Positions 17,726 to 27,542 of a stretch of 64,000 nucleotides of DNA are shown in pieces. The stretch comes from Glycocaulis sp051859565 (lineage in GTDB: Bacteria > Pseudomonadota > Alphaproteobacteria > Caulobacterales > Maricaulaceae): contig NZ_JBHYFK010000002.1 in NCBI RefSeq assembly GCF_051859565.1, forward strand, positions 248,001 to 312,000. The letters run 5' to 3'. The position numbers and the translations under genes are program-made. Position 1 is the first letter of the stretch. Each line of letters starts with the position of its first letter. The notes beneath the pieces are model-generated. The model saw only the letters and a program-made list of their open reading frames with translations, ran no database searches and was not told the DNA's origin.

Positions 17726-18358
17726 ATGCGCCTGCTCGCCCTTATTGCCGCAGCCTTCCTGATGGCCTGTTCCGACAGCCCGGCCGGAACCGCGCAAGAG
17801 GCTGGCGAACCCGCCGCCCTGCCGGACGGTCAGGCGCGCGCGATCCTTGCCTCTGGCTGCTTCTGGTGCACCGAGGCTGATTTTGAACGGCTCGACGGCG
17901 TGATCGACGTGGTCTCCGGTTTTACTGGCGGGCATGTGGAGAATCCCGAATACCGTCAGGTGGTCAATGGCAATACCGGCCATGTCGAGGCGGTCGAGAT
18001 CATCTATGACCCGCAGATCGTCAGCTATGAGGCGCTGCTTCATCACTACTGGCGCAATGTCGATCCGTTCGACGGGGGCGGGCAGTTCTGCGACCGGGGG
18101 GCGGCCTATGCGCCTGCCATTTTCACGCTTGATGAGGCGCAGCGCGCCGCTGCCGAGGCCAGCGCCGCCGAAGTCGAGGCCCGCTTCGGCCAGCCGCTGG
18201 CGGTGCGTATCCGCGAGGCTGAAACCTTCTGGCCAGCGGAGGACTATCACCAGAACTATGCGGCGAATAATCCGATCCGCTATCAGCGCTACCGCTTTGG
18301 CTGCCGGCGCGATCAGCGCCTGCGCGAAATCTGGGGCAATGAGGCGGGCGGTTACTGA
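17726..18358 (+). CDS. msrA: Peptide methionine sulfoxide reductase MsrA, lipoprotein form
   Basis: A 210-aa repair enzyme that reduces methionine-S-sulfoxide in proteins. The catalytic motif GCFWC is present with nucleophile Cys45, and the conserved GGHVENPEYRQV and AEDYHQNY segments follow. The chosen ATG (GAAGG upstream) starts a lipoprotein signal with lipobox L-M-A-C (Cys15). The enzyme should therefore sit in the periplasm on a membrane rather than in the cytoplasm as most MsrA proteins do. The last 7 bases overlap the convergent GT39 gene. Confidence 0.92.
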   Translation: MRLLALIAAAFLMACSDSPAGTAQEAGEPAALPDGQARAILASGCFWCTEADFERLDGVIDVVSGFTGGHVENPEYRQVVNGNTGHVEAVEIIYDPQIVSYEALLHHYWRNVDPFDGGGQFCDRGAAYAPAIFTLDEAQRAAAEASAAEVEARFGQPLAVRIREAETFWPAEDYHQNYAANNPIRYQRYRFGCRRDQRLREIWGNEAGGY

Positions 18359-19917
18359 AGGGCTGCGTCGCGCGCCTCTCGAGACAGGCGGACCGCATCC
18401 TCGAACTGGTCGGTCCTGACGACAGGCCGGTAGCCTTCTGCGATGAAGAGCTGGTAGTGGCGCTCGCGCCCGCCGCCCAGATCAATGCGGATATCGCCAG
18501 CGCGCTCGAGACTTTCAAAGTCGAACGCCATGACCGGCACTTCCAGCGGGCGTTCTGACGCGATCAGGACCGGGCCGTCATAGCCTGCTGGCAGGGCCCA
18601 GCCCTGCTCGGCATGGTTGGTAACGCCCGCATAGCGCATCCACATGAAGAACCGGGCATTGATGGCCCCGCCATAGCGTTGCATCTGGTGGAAATCATTG
18701 CGGTTATCGAAGACGAGCGTCTCGACGCCGGTGCGCTCTACGGCTTCCGCCAGGGCAGTTGCGGTTTCCGGCCAGCCGCGCACGCGCTTGAACGCGTTGG
18801 CAAGGCCTGCCTGCTCGGTCAGGGCCGGGCTCATGGCGAGCGTGGCAAAGGTCACGCCGACAAGTGTGTGTAGCGCAACCGAGCCGGTCAGCACCCAGCG
18901 CCGCCAGCGCGGACCCTGCAGCAGCACGGCGATCACGATAATCGTCGCGGCGGCATAGGCGCTGGCCGCCCAGTTGGCGTGGGCGCGGCTCAAGAAGGCC
19001 TGCCCCGTCACGACGAGAATGGCGGGCACGCAGAAACAGGCCAGCACGATGAGGCGCGGGTCGGCGCTGCCCTTGCGCCACTGGCGTGCCAGCATGACGA
19101 TGATGGCACCAAGCGCGATGAAGAAGGCCGGGCCGAACACGCCCATCTGGTCAATCAGAAAGGTGATGGCCTCACCGGGGTTGAACATGTCTCCGCCCCA
19201 GTTGGCATTGGCCGCCGTGTGGGAGACGGTCGCAAAGTCATTACGCCAGTTCCAGATGAGGTTTGGTGCCATGATGAGCAGGGCCAGCGCGCCCGCCACC
19301 AGCAGGCGCGGGCGCAATAGCGCGCGGCGCGAGACCGGGTCGAGAATGGCCGCCAGCGCCAGCCCGGCAGCGAAATAGCCCATGGCGTATTTTGCCAGCA
19401 TGCCAAAGCCGAACCCGGCGCCCAGCAGGAGAATAGCGCTCCAGCCCGCGCCGTCGCGCAGGCGGACAAAGCCGTAAAGCGCCAGCGCCCAGCAGGTCAG
19501 CAGCACCGCATCGGTGGAAATGACCGCCGCTGACAGCCAGACCGAGGGCAGGGTGATCCAGGCAATGAAGGTCCATGCGGCTACGGCCCGGCCAAACAGC
19601 CGGTCAGCGCTGAGCGCCAGCAGCAGCGCGGTTGCGGTATGCAGCAGAGGCGCGGCGAGCCGGATCGCCCAGTCCGAATCACCGAAGACGGCGGTGGTGG
19701 CAGCGATGATCCAGGCGATCAGCGGCGGCTTGGAGAAATAGCCCCAGTCCAGATCACGCGACCACACCCAGTATTGCGTCTCGTCGGCATAGAGGCTGGA
19801 CGGGTTGACGATCAGCCCGATGATCCGCGCGGTGAGCAATAACAGGCCAAACAGGCCTGCCGCCAGGACGAGCCGTCGCGTTGTCAGATCGGTCAGGGAG
19901 GCATGCAGCAGGGTCAT
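18352..19917 (-). CDS. GT39 (PMT/ArnT-type) membrane glycosyltransferase
   Basis: A 521-aa integral membrane protein with about 11-12 hydrophobic segments. The first periplasmic loop carries YADETQYWVWSRDLDWGYFSKPPLIAW, with the acidic DE pair used as catalytic base in the ArnT/PMT family. Such enzymes move a sugar from a polyprenyl phosphate to lipid A, proteins or other envelope acceptors. The acceptor here is unknown and no lipid A modification genes are adjacent. The stop codon overlaps the convergent msrA end. Confidence 0.82.
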   Translation of the reverse strand: MTLLHASLTDLTTRRLVLAAGLFGLLLLTARIIGLIVNPSSLYADETQYWVWSRDLDWGYFSKPPLIAWIIAATTAVFGDSDWAIRLAAPLLHTATALLLALSADRLFGRAVAAWTFIAWITLPSVWLSAAVISTDAVLLTCWALALYGFVRLRDGAGWSAILLLGAGFGFGMLAKYAMGYFAAGLALAAILDPVSRRALLRPRLLVAGALALLIMAPNLIWNWRNDFATVSHTAANANWGGDMFNPGEAITFLIDQMGVFGPAFFIALGAIIVMLARQWRKGSADPRLIVLACFCVPAILVVTGQAFLSRAHANWAASAYAAATIIVIAVLLQGPRWRRWVLTGSVALHTLVGVTFATLAMSPALTEQAGLANAFKRVRGWPETATALAEAVERTGVETLVFDNRNDFHQMQRYGGAINARFFMWMRYAGVTNHAEQGWALPAGYDGPVLIASERPLEVPVMAFDFESLERAGDIRIDLGGGRERHYQLFIAEGYRPVVRTDQFEDAVRLSREARDAALQ

Positions 19918-20350
19918 TATCGTGTCGGGCCGGGCAGGCAGGAATGTTCAAGGTCCAACCTACATAGAGCGTATGGGCGACCAGCGCACCTGGCTTGCGG
20001 TTATTGCTGCAGGGAGCGGTGATGGGAGGCGGGTGACGAGAGGCGTTGCGCAGAAGTCACGGTTCCTGAGATGTCGCTGCAACGCCGGTCCAGTCCGGCA
20101 TCCGTCAGCGGATGCCTCAAAAGCACAACCGGCGGCGGGAAATGCCTGCAGAGCCTTGAATTTGCGTGGCTGTGCGTCTGTTACAGTGTCCGTATGCACC
20201 CTAACGCGCTGTTAATAAACCGGTAGCATTGAAATAAAACCTTCACACTTGTGTCACCGAACCGACTCCCACCGCCCGTAAGCGGTCCCCCGAACGCCCG
20301 TATTCCGGCGGGCTTCGCTTCATTTTGGTCGATCCAGGGGGACCTATCCC
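19918..20350. other. Gene-free 433-bp divergent control region
   Basis: The region lies between the GT39 start and the large TonB receptor start. No coding frame is convincing. It holds a stem-loop GGCATCC (20097-20103) / GGATGCC (20110-20116). The stretch near 20200-20260 is AT-richer (CGCTGTTAATAAACC, then TTGAAATAAAACC) and probably contains the receptor promoter. The leader then runs about 100 bases to the ATG. Confidence 0.5.
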
Positions 20351-23300
20351 ATGAAACTCTTCAAGAAGCTCGCTTATGGCGCTTCTGTGGCCGCGCTCGC
20401 CGCGATGGCCCCGGTTGCCGCCGTACACGCCCAGCAGACCGCCTCTCAGGTGCGCGGCACTGTTGTGGACCAGAACGGCGCTCCGGTTGCGAATGCGTCG
20501 GTGACCATCATTCACGTCCCGACCTCCACCGTGTCGGTTGCCACCACCAGCGCTAACGGCAACTTCGCCGCTTCGGGCCTGCGCGTGGGCGGTCCTTACC
20601 GGATCACGGTCGACGCCGCCGGTTATGAAGGCGATCTGGTTGACAACCTGAACCTGGCTCCAGGTGTCAACCCGCCGGTGCGCGCCTCGCTGCGCCTGAT
20701 CGAAAACGTCGAGACGATCGTCGTATCCGGTACGGCCACCTCGGCGATCAGCCTGAACAACGGCGCCGGTTCGTCCTTCACCGCCCGTGACATTCTCAAC
20801 CAGCCTGCCTATGGCCGCGATATCTCCTCTCTGCTGTCGCGTGACCCGCTCACGAACGCATCTGGCGGCCCGGGCGTTCTTCAGATCGCCGGCTCCAACC
20901 CGCGCTTCAACGCGTTTGCCGTTGATGGCGTGCTGCAGCAGGACGATTTCGGCCTGAGCTCACGTACCTTCGGCACCAACCGCTCACCGATCTCGCTGGA
21001 CGCTATCGAAGCGGTGTCCGTTGCCGCGACCGATTACTCGGTGTTCGCCGGCGGCTTCCAAGGCGGTATCGTGAACGTCGTCACCAAATCGGGCTCGAAC
21101 GACTTCTCCGGCTCGGCCTACTACTACCGCTCGGGCAATGACTTCATCGGCAACACGGCGTTTGACAGCTACGTCGCGCAGGCCGATTTCATCGAGGAAG
21201 AGTATGGCTTCACGCTCGGCGGCCCGATCCTGCGCGACCGTCTGTTCTTCTTTGTGGGCTATGAGCGCTTTGAAACCGCTCAGCCGCGTAACTTTACGTC
21301 CAACGACGCCAATGCCGGCATCCAGCCTGGCTTCTTCCCGGCTGTTCGGGATGCGATCCTGGCTGGGACAGGCTATGATGTGGGTGAGCGCCCGACCGTG
21401 TTTGGCAGCCCGACCGAGTCCGAGCGCATCATCGCGCGCGTTGACTGGAACATCACCGACGATCATCGCTTCTCATTCACCTACCAGGACGTCCAGGACC
21501 TCGACTCCGCCGGTGATAACAACAGCTCCAACTTCAATACGACCTACTATCCGACGGATCGCCGGGTGACGACGTATTCGGCCCAGCTCTATTCTGACTG
21601 GAATGCGAACTTCTCCACGACGCTGCGCGCATCGTTCAAAGAGTTCGAAAACATGCCGAACTGTAACGCTGGCACCAATGTCGGCCAGATCGAGATCGTC
21701 GGCCTGAATGCTGCTTCTGTGGCGGGCACGCCGCTGGCCGGTCTCGTCAACAGCAACACAACGGTTCTGGGTGGATGTGACCGCTCGCGTCAGGCTAACG
21801 AACTGTCCGACGAGCGCTGGCAGTTCTACGCGCAGGGTGATTATCGCTGGGGCGATCACACGATCAGCTTCGGTGGCGGCTACGAGATGTACGAAGTGTA
21901 TAACCTGTTCATGCAGGACGCTTCGGGCCGTTTCGTGTTCAGCACGCAGAACAACCACAGCACCGGTGATATCTATCAGGACATCATCGAGGGCCGCGCC
22001 CGCGTCTCCTATCGCGGCGTTCAGTCAAATGTCCGCGAAGAAGGCGCCACGGAACTCGATTACGATATCCTGACGCTGTTCGCGCAGGATGACTGGCAGA
22101 TCCTTCCGAACCTCCAGATCACTTATGGCCTGCGTTATGAGCGTTATGTCAGCAGCCGCTCGCTTATCGGCCGTGCTGATTTCGACGCACGCTATGGTGC
22201 CAGCCAGCGCCGTGATCTCGAAGGCCTGGACATTGTCATGCCGCGCTTCGGCTTCCGCTGGGACGCGCTTGACCGCACAACGGTGACGGGCGGCTTTGGC
22301 CTGTTCTCCGGCGCTGATCCGAAAGTATGGTTCGGCAATAACTTCCTGCCGCAGCAGTTCGACTTCAGCGGCGATTTCATCGGCGTTGATCCGCTCACCA
22401 TTCCGGCGTCCCTGATTGCCCAGGTGGCGGCAGCCGATCCCACAACGCTGGCTCCGATCGACACGATTGATCCGGGCTTCAACCTGCCGTCAGAATGGCG
22501 TGGTTCGCTCGGGGTGACTCAAGAGTTTGACCTCGCCTTTGGCGCTTTCGATCTCGGCCGCAACTACATCGCTCAGGCCCAGGTGATCTACACCGACACG
22601 CGCCACGGCTATACTTGGCAGAACCTGGCCCAGATTGCTCCGCGTCTTAACGGCCCGACCCCGTCAATCGGTGTCGCTCCTGACGGCCGCCCGATCTATC
22701 TCGACCTGGGTGCAATCTCCGGCGAGCAGAACGCTACCCGCCTGACCAATACCAGCGGCGGTGGCGGCTGGATCTACACCCTGTCGCTGTCCAACGAGTT
22801 CGAAAACGGTTTCGGCTTCTACGTGTCCTATGCCCATCAGGACATTGAAAGCCAGAGCCCGGGCAGCTCGTCGGTTGCCATCTCGAACTTCAATGGCGCG
22901 GTAACAGCCGACCGCAACAATCTTGAACTGGCGCGTTCTGACTATGAGACCGAGCACAGCTTTACCTTAAACCTCTCCTACGAGACGGCGGTCTTCGGTG
23001 ATCTGACGACACGGTTCGACATTTTCGGCCAGGTCCAGACCGGAAATGCCTACAGCCTGACCTTCGGTCATACGGCCAACAACCCGCTGTTTGGCCGTTC
23101 CGCCGTGCAGAACCTCAATACCGCGCAGACCGATCTGCTGTACGTTCCCACCCTGAACGACCCGCGTGTCAGCTATGCGCCGGGCTTTGATCAGGCGGCG
23201 TTCAATCAGTTTATCGACGAACGCGGTGTGGCACGCGGCCAGATCTTCGAGCGTAACTCCCTGCGGGCCCCGTGGAGCCAGTCCTGGGATCTGCGCATCC

Positions 23301-23698
23301 AGCAGGATCTGCCGTTCGCCTCGCTGGGTGTTGACCGGTTCCGCAATAACCGCGCCAGCCTTGTGATTGACGTTCAGAACTTCCCCAACATGCTCAACAA
23401 TGAGTGGGGCCGTCAGTATCGCCGGCCGGGGGATGCCTCGAACCAGTTCTTCTCGACGGCTGCGCCGATCGTGAACGCTGATATTGTACAGACGGGCGAC
23501 CCGACCTTCCGTCCGCTGAACTCACGGGCGAATGCCAACAACACCGGTGCCTACTCCGCCGCCCACGACCCGTCGATCGTGTGTGCGACCGAAGGGGCCT
23601 GCCAGTACCGGTTCAATTCGTTCACGCCGCGGACGGTCGCGACCAATCCGAACGCGTCGCTCTACCGCATCCGCATCGGCCTGCGTTACGAGTTCTAG
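20351..23698 (+). CDS. Large TonB-dependent receptor with carboxypeptidase-regulatory-like domain (Oar-like)
   Basis: A 1115-aa outer-membrane protein. A signal peptide (residues 1-28, ending VHAQ) precedes a carboxypeptidase regulatory-like beta-sandwich (about 32-115, starting SQVRGTVVDQNGAPVANASV), a plug domain (about 125-250) and a very long barrel ending YRIRIGLRYEF. This is the domain order of Oar-type receptors, which are linked to large substrates or surface functions. No TonB or partner lipoprotein gene is next to it. It is followed by a strong terminator and stands as a single unit. Confidence 0.92.
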   Translation: MKLFKKLAYGASVAALAAMAPVAAVHAQQTASQVRGTVVDQNGAPVANASVTIIHVPTSTVSVATTSANGNFAASGLRVGGPYRITVDAAGYEGDLVDNLNLAPGVNPPVRASLRLIENVETIVVSGTATSAISLNNGAGSSFTARDILNQPAYGRDISSLLSRDPLTNASGGPGVLQIAGSNPRFNAFAVDGVLQQDDFGLSSRTFGTNRSPISLDAIEAVSVAATDYSVFAGGFQGGIVNVVTKSGSNDFSGSAYYYRSGNDFIGNTAFDSYVAQADFIEEEYGFTLGGPILRDRLFFFVGYERFETAQPRNFTSNDANAGIQPGFFPAVRDAILAGTGYDVGERPTVFGSPTESERIIARVDWNITDDHRFSFTYQDVQDLDSAGDNNSSNFNTTYYPTDRRVTTYSAQLYSDWNANFSTTLRASFKEFENMPNCNAGTNVGQIEIVGLNAASVAGTPLAGLVNSNTTVLGGCDRSRQANELSDERWQFYAQGDYRWGDHTISFGGGYEMYEVYNLFMQDASGRFVFSTQNNHSTGDIYQDIIEGRARVSYRGVQSNVREEGATELDYDILTLFAQDDWQILPNLQITYGLRYERYVSSRSLIGRADFDARYGASQRRDLEGLDIVMPRFGFRWDALDRTTVTGGFGLFSGADPKVWFGNNFLPQQFDFSGDFIGVDPLTIPASLIAQVAAADPTTLAPIDTIDPGFNLPSEWRGSLGVTQEFDLAFGAFDLGRNYIAQAQVIYTDTRHGYTWQNLAQIAPRLNGPTPSIGVAPDGRPIYLDLGAISGEQNATRLTNTSGGGGWIYTLSLSNEFENGFGFYVSYAHQDIESQSPGSSSVAISNFNGAVTADRNNLELARSDYETEHSFTLNLSYETAVFGDLTTRFDIFGQVQTGNAYSLTFGHTANNPLFGRSAVQNLNTAQTDLLYVPTLNDPRVSYAPGFDQAAFNQFIDERGVARGQIFERNSLRAPWSQSWDLRIQQDLPFASLGVDRFRNNRASLVIDVQNFPNMLNNEWGRQYRRPGDASNQFFSTAAPIVNADIVQTGDPTFRPLNSRANANNTGAYSAAHDPSIVCATEGACQYRFNSFTPRTVATNPNASLYRIRIGLRYEF

Positions 23699-23730
23699 TA
23701 ACCAGCCTTTACGGCTCTGAGACCAAGGGG

Positions 23731-23763
23731 AAGGGCGGCTCTGTTGAGCCGCCCTTTTCTTTT
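23731..23763 (+). terminator. Rho-independent terminator after the Oar-like receptor
   Basis: A perfect 11-bp stem, AAGGGCGGCTC (23731-23741) with GAGCCGCCCTT (23746-23756), loop TGTT, followed by TTCTTTT. Confidence 0.92.
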
Positions 23764-23773
23764 GAAAACCACC

Positions 23774-23867
23774 TGAAATCCCGGAGGCCCGCAGGGCCAT
23801 CCGGGACCTGTGGCAGGATGAAGCGGAGAGAGGCCCCGGATAGCGCTTTGCGCTTTAAGGGGTTTCA
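23774..23867. repeat. Double-hairpin intergenic element, family 1, copy at 23.8 kb
   Basis: The element starts TGAAATCCCGG and ends GGGGTTTCA. The first hairpin is TCCCGGAGGCCC...GGGCCATCCGGGA and the second, weaker one starts CCCCGGATAGCGC. Positions 23773-23813 are identical to the reverse complement of 55001-55041. Confidence 0.75.
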
Positions 23868-23902
23868 GTAAGAGGTGCCCCGCTTAACCCCATCGCTACG
23901 CC

Positions 23903-23932
23903 TTGACGGGCATGGTATGGCAACGCTCTACA
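23903..23932 (+). promoter_or_regulatory. Possible promoter of the agmatine operon
   Basis: TTGACG (23903-23908) and TCTACA (23927-23932) are 18 bases apart and leave a short leader before the aguA ATG at 23955. The -10 box is imperfect. Confidence 0.3.
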
Positions 23933-23954
23933 CAGCCAGCTGCGCGGATTGCTC

Positions 23955-24956
23955 ATGACCACTCCCCTCCATATTCCCCACGAAACTGCCGCCCAGAGCG
24001 TGATCCACACCTGCTGGCCGGCCGACGGCGATCTGTGGGAGGATAATCTCGATCCCGCCCGCGCCGAGTTTGCGAGCTTCGTCAGCCATCTGGTGCGCGG
24101 CGGCCAGGCCGTCACCGTGCATGCGGCCAATGAGGAAACGCAGCGCGATGTCCGCGCCCGTCTGGGGCAGACCGTCGAGGTGGTGCGCAATCCTTATGGC
24201 GATGTCTGGGTGCGTGATACCGGGCCAGTCTTCGCGGTGTCGAACGGCCAGCTGAAGGCAGTGCGTTTCCGCTTCAATGGCTGGGGCGGCAAGTATGAGC
24301 TCGATGGCGACCAGCAGATCGGCCTCGCCGTCGCCGCACTGTCGGGGGCCACGCTGAATGAGATCGATCTGGTCTGCGAGGGCGGGGCGCTGGAGTTTGA
24401 TGGCGAGGGCACGCTGATCACCACGCGCCAGTGCCTGCTCAATGCCAATCGCAATCCGGGTCTTAGCGAAGCGCAGGTGGAGGGCCGGCTGAAAGAGGCG
24501 CTGGGGATCAGCACCGTCATCTGGCTCGATGAGGGCCTTATTGGCGATCACACCGATGGCCATGTCGACAATATCGCCCGCTTCATCGCGCCCGGCATCG
24601 TCGCCTGCCAGAGCGCCAGCGGCAGCGATGATCCCAATGCAAAAATCTTCGATGCCATCGCCCGGCAGCTGGAAAGCGCAGCTGATGCGAAGGGGCGCAA
24701 GCTGAAAGTGGTGCGCATTCCCTCTCCGGGGCGGGTTGTGGACGAGGAGGGCGAGCCAAAGGCCGCCTCTCACATGAACTGGGTGATTTCGCCGAAAACC
24801 GTTGTTATTCCATCGTTTAATGAACACGCGGATGCGGCGTTAGAGGTTTTGAAACCTTACTTTGCGTTGCACACTCTTGCGGCCAGCCCGTCTTCGCATA
24901 TCCTGTCTGGCGGCGGGTCCTTTCATTGTGTGACGTGCAACCAGCCGCGGGTGTGA
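23955..24956 (+). CDS. aguA: Agmatine deiminase
   Basis: A 333-aa enzyme of the peptidylarginine-deiminase superfamily that converts agmatine to N-carbamoylputrescine. The family residues are visible: the acidic pair in VWVRDTGP, the histidine in GDHTDGHVDN, and the catalytic cysteine in GGGSFHCVTCNQP (Cys325). An upstream TTG at 23949 is possible, but the ATG is preferred. The gene opens a four-gene unit with aguB two genes downstream, which supports its role in putrescine synthesis. Confidence 0.93.
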   Translation: MTTPLHIPHETAAQSVIHTCWPADGDLWEDNLDPARAEFASFVSHLVRGGQAVTVHAANEETQRDVRARLGQTVEVVRNPYGDVWVRDTGPVFAVSNGQLKAVRFRFNGWGGKYELDGDQQIGLAVAALSGATLNEIDLVCEGGALEFDGEGTLITTRQCLLNANRNPGLSEAQVEGRLKEALGISTVIWLDEGLIGDHTDGHVDNIARFIAPGIVACQSASGSDDPNAKIFDAIARQLESAADAKGRKLKVVRIPSPGRVVDEEGEPKAASHMNWVISPKTVVIPSFNEHADAALEVLKPYFALHTLAASPSSHILSGGGSFHCVTCNQPRV

Positions 24957-24960
24957 TCCC

Positions 24961-26691
24961 ATGCGCTATACGGCCTACGCTTTTGCTGCGCTTGCCATGG
25001 CGGCCGCATCCAGTGCGGCGCCGCCCACGCCATACTTGCGTGCGCTGACGGCGAGTGCACTGGCCTCGGCCGATGATGCGCCCGCCTCTGAAGCCAGCCT
25101 GACCATTGAGCAGGCCGACGCGCTGATCGCCGCTGCCGAAGCGCGGCGTGAAGCTGCCGGCGTGTCTGAAATGCGAGATGGGGGCGAGGCGGTATATGCC
25201 CTCGCCGATGCCGGCGCAGCGGCAGGCATGGGGCTGGACGGCGCGCCTGTGCTGCCGGAACGTCACCTGCCAGAGCGCCGGACCGGCGCGGAAGAGCGCG
25301 CGCCTGCGGAGACCGAGGGCGAAACCATCTACCGGATCGCGCCTGCGCCGGGCGCGGAGGCGGAGGCCCCGTTCATCGCCAGCGCACCCGAACTGGACGC
25401 GGAGGCGGCGCTGGCCGAAGCTGCGGCCATCGCGGAATCCCTCGACATGGCCTATGTCAGTGAGGGCAGCGTAGTGCCGGTGGCGGTGCCTGCCGATGGC
25501 GGTCAGTTCGTATGGGAAATCACGCCTGAGCGCCTCTTGCCGACCCTGGTGGATGAGGCGGAGACGCTGGCCCAGATCAGCAATCCGCGCGAACCGCGCG
25601 TGTCGCTCTATTCCAACCTTGCCTATCTGGACGATGTGATCGTGCGCCTCAACCAGGCGGCCAGTTCACGGCGCGTGGTCGGCCTGGCTGTCGCCATTAT
25701 CGAGCAGGGCCGCCCCGCGCTTATCTATACCTCTGGCGAGACGGCGGCCGGCTCGGGTGAACCCATCACCCCGCGCACCGTGTTCCGTGCTGCCTCGCTG
25801 ACCAAGACGATGACGGGCGTGTTGCTGGCCCATCTGGAACATGAGGGCCGCATCCGGCTTGATGACCCGGCGCCGGAGACGATCCGCGTCAATAATTCGC
25901 GCCAGCCGACCGTGCTGGATCTGGTCTCCCATCGCACCGGCCTGCCACGCAATGCCTATGACAACCGGCTGGAGGAGGGGCGCGCCATTGACGCCATCCT
26001 TACCGATACGGCGCTGCTGGACCCGGTCTGCGCCGTCGGTGAGTGCTATACCTATCAGAACATTGTGTTTTCCGGCGCCGCTGAAGTGGTGCGCCGCTCC
26101 ACCGGCTCCAGCTATGAGCGCAATGTGCGCCGACGCCTGTTTGACCGCTACGGGTTGACGACCGCCGGGTTTGGCGAGCGCGACCTGACGCGCGCGGCCA
26201 GCTGGGCGCGGCCCCATCGTGGCTGGGCACGCCGCGCCGACACGCCCGGCAGCCCGGCCAGCAATTACGATGCAGTGGCACCGGCTGCGGCGGCTATCGT
26301 ATCGCTGGAAGATCTGATGGCCTGGGCGCAGGCGCATATCTCCGAAACGGGCGGTATACCGGCCGAAATCCGCGAGCGCCTGTTTACCCCTTACGTGGCG
26401 ACCCCGCGCGAGACGCAAGGCCTGAACCGGCGCTTCCCGGGGCGCGTGCAGGAGACTCATTACGGGCTGGGCTGGCGCATTTACCGCTGGGGGGACCGCA
26501 CCCTCATCGCCCATTCGGGCTATCTGTCGGGCTATGGAGCGCAGATAGTCATGGAACCGGCGACCGGTTTTGCCTACATAGCGCTGTGGAATGCCGATGC
26601 CAGCGCCCCGTGGCGGCTCTGGCCGACGGTGATGGACCTGCGCACGGGCGACGGGCCGGGCGACTGGCTCGACCAGCTTAACGAGGACTGA
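24961..26691 (+). CDS. Exported serine hydrolase, class C beta-lactamase fold, long N-terminal region
   Basis: A 576-aa protein. A signal peptide (about 1-19) is followed by about 190 residues rich in Ala and Glu with little predicted structure. The beta-lactamase/D-Ala-D-Ala carboxypeptidase-like domain covers about 215-560. Its active-site motifs are SLTK (SxxK, in FRAASLTKTMTG), YTYQN (YxN) and HSGYLSGYG in place of KTG. Esterase, peptidase or peptidoglycan roles are all possible. It sits 4 bases after aguA and 2 before aguB, an odd place for an envelope enzyme in a cytoplasmic polyamine pathway. Confidence 0.82.
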   Translation: MRYTAYAFAALAMAAASSAAPPTPYLRALTASALASADDAPASEASLTIEQADALIAAAEARREAAGVSEMRDGGEAVYALADAGAAAGMGLDGAPVLPERHLPERRTGAEERAPAETEGETIYRIAPAPGAEAEAPFIASAPELDAEAALAEAAAIAESLDMAYVSEGSVVPVAVPADGGQFVWEITPERLLPTLVDEAETLAQISNPREPRVSLYSNLAYLDDVIVRLNQAASSRRVVGLAVAIIEQGRPALIYTSGETAAGSGEPITPRTVFRAASLTKTMTGVLLAHLEHEGRIRLDDPAPETIRVNNSRQPTVLDLVSHRTGLPRNAYDNRLEEGRAIDAILTDTALLDPVCAVGECYTYQNIVFSGAAEVVRRSTGSSYERNVRRRLFDRYGLTTAGFGERDLTRAASWARPHRGWARRADTPGSPASNYDAVAPAAAAIVSLEDLMAWAQAHISETGGIPAEIRERLFTPYVATPRETQGLNRRFPGRVQETHYGLGWRIYRWGDRTLIAHSGYLSGYGAQIVMEPATGFAYIALWNADASAPWRLWPTVMDLRTGDGPGDWLDQLNED

Positions 26692-26693
26692 TC

Positions 26694-27542
26694 TTGACTG
26701 ACACGGCGATTACGCTGGGCGTGCTGCAAGGCGCGTTCGGTGAAGACATGCATGCCAATATCGAAACGGTAAAAAGCCTCGTGCGCGAGGCGGCGGGCAA
26801 GGGCGCGCAAGTGATCCTGCCGCCGGAACTGTTTCAGGGGCCGTATTTTTGCACCAGCCAGGAAGAGCGCTGGTTTGGCACTGCCTACCCGGCGCTGGAG
26901 CATCCGTGCGTGACCGCGCTGCAGCCGCTGGCTGCCGAGCTGGGCGTGGTGATCCCGGTCTCCATCTTCGAGCGTGACGGTCCGCGCTATTACAACTCCA
27001 TGGTCATGCTGGACGCGGACGGCAAGGCGCTCGGCACCTACCGCAAGAGCCATATCCCCGATGGCCCCGGCTATCAGGAGAAGTATTATTTCCGCCCCGG
27101 CGATACCGGCTTCAAGGTGTGGAATACCCGCCATGGCCGCGTCGGCGTTGGCATTTGCTGGGACCAGTGGTTCCCCGAAACCGCGCGCGCCATGGCGCTT
27201 CTGGGCGCTGAAGTCTTGCTCTACCCCACCGCCATCGGGTCTGAACCCCATGATGACAGCCTGGACACGGCGGCGCGCTGGCGCCGGGCCATGCAGGGCC
27301 ATGCCGTCTCCAACGTGATGCCCATCGCCGCAGCGAACCGGGTGGGCGACGAGAACGGCCAGGTCTTCTACGGGACCAGCTTTATCTGCGATCATACCGG
27401 CGAAGTGGTGTCCGAGCTGGACCGGACGGAACAAGGTGTAGCGGTTGCGCGTTTCGACCGTGCCTTCCTTGACCGTCACCGCGCCGCCTGGGGCTTTTTC
27501 CGGGATCGGCGCACCGATCTATACGGACCCCATTTTTCATGA
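26694..27542 (+). CDS. aguB: N-carbamoylputrescine amidase
   Basis: A 282-aa nitrilase-family hydrolase that turns N-carbamoylputrescine into putrescine, CO2 and ammonia. The Glu-Lys-Cys triad is Glu45 (LPPELFQGPYF), Lys118 (YRKSHIPDGPGYQEKYYF) and Cys155 (GICWDQWFPE); these segments are typical of AguB. The only start in reach is TTG at 26694, preceded by GAGGA. Together with aguA it completes the agmatine-to-putrescine route. Confidence 0.93.
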   Translation: MTDTAITLGVLQGAFGEDMHANIETVKSLVREAAGKGAQVILPPELFQGPYFCTSQEERWFGTAYPALEHPCVTALQPLAAELGVVIPVSIFERDGPRYYNSMVMLDADGKALGTYRKSHIPDGPGYQEKYYFRPGDTGFKVWNTRHGRVGVGICWDQWFPETARAMALLGAEVLLYPTAIGSEPHDDSLDTAARWRRAMQGHAVSNVMPIAAANRVGDENGQVFYGTSFICDHTGEVVSELDRTEQGVAVARFDRAFLDRHRAAWGFFRDRRTDLYGPHFS

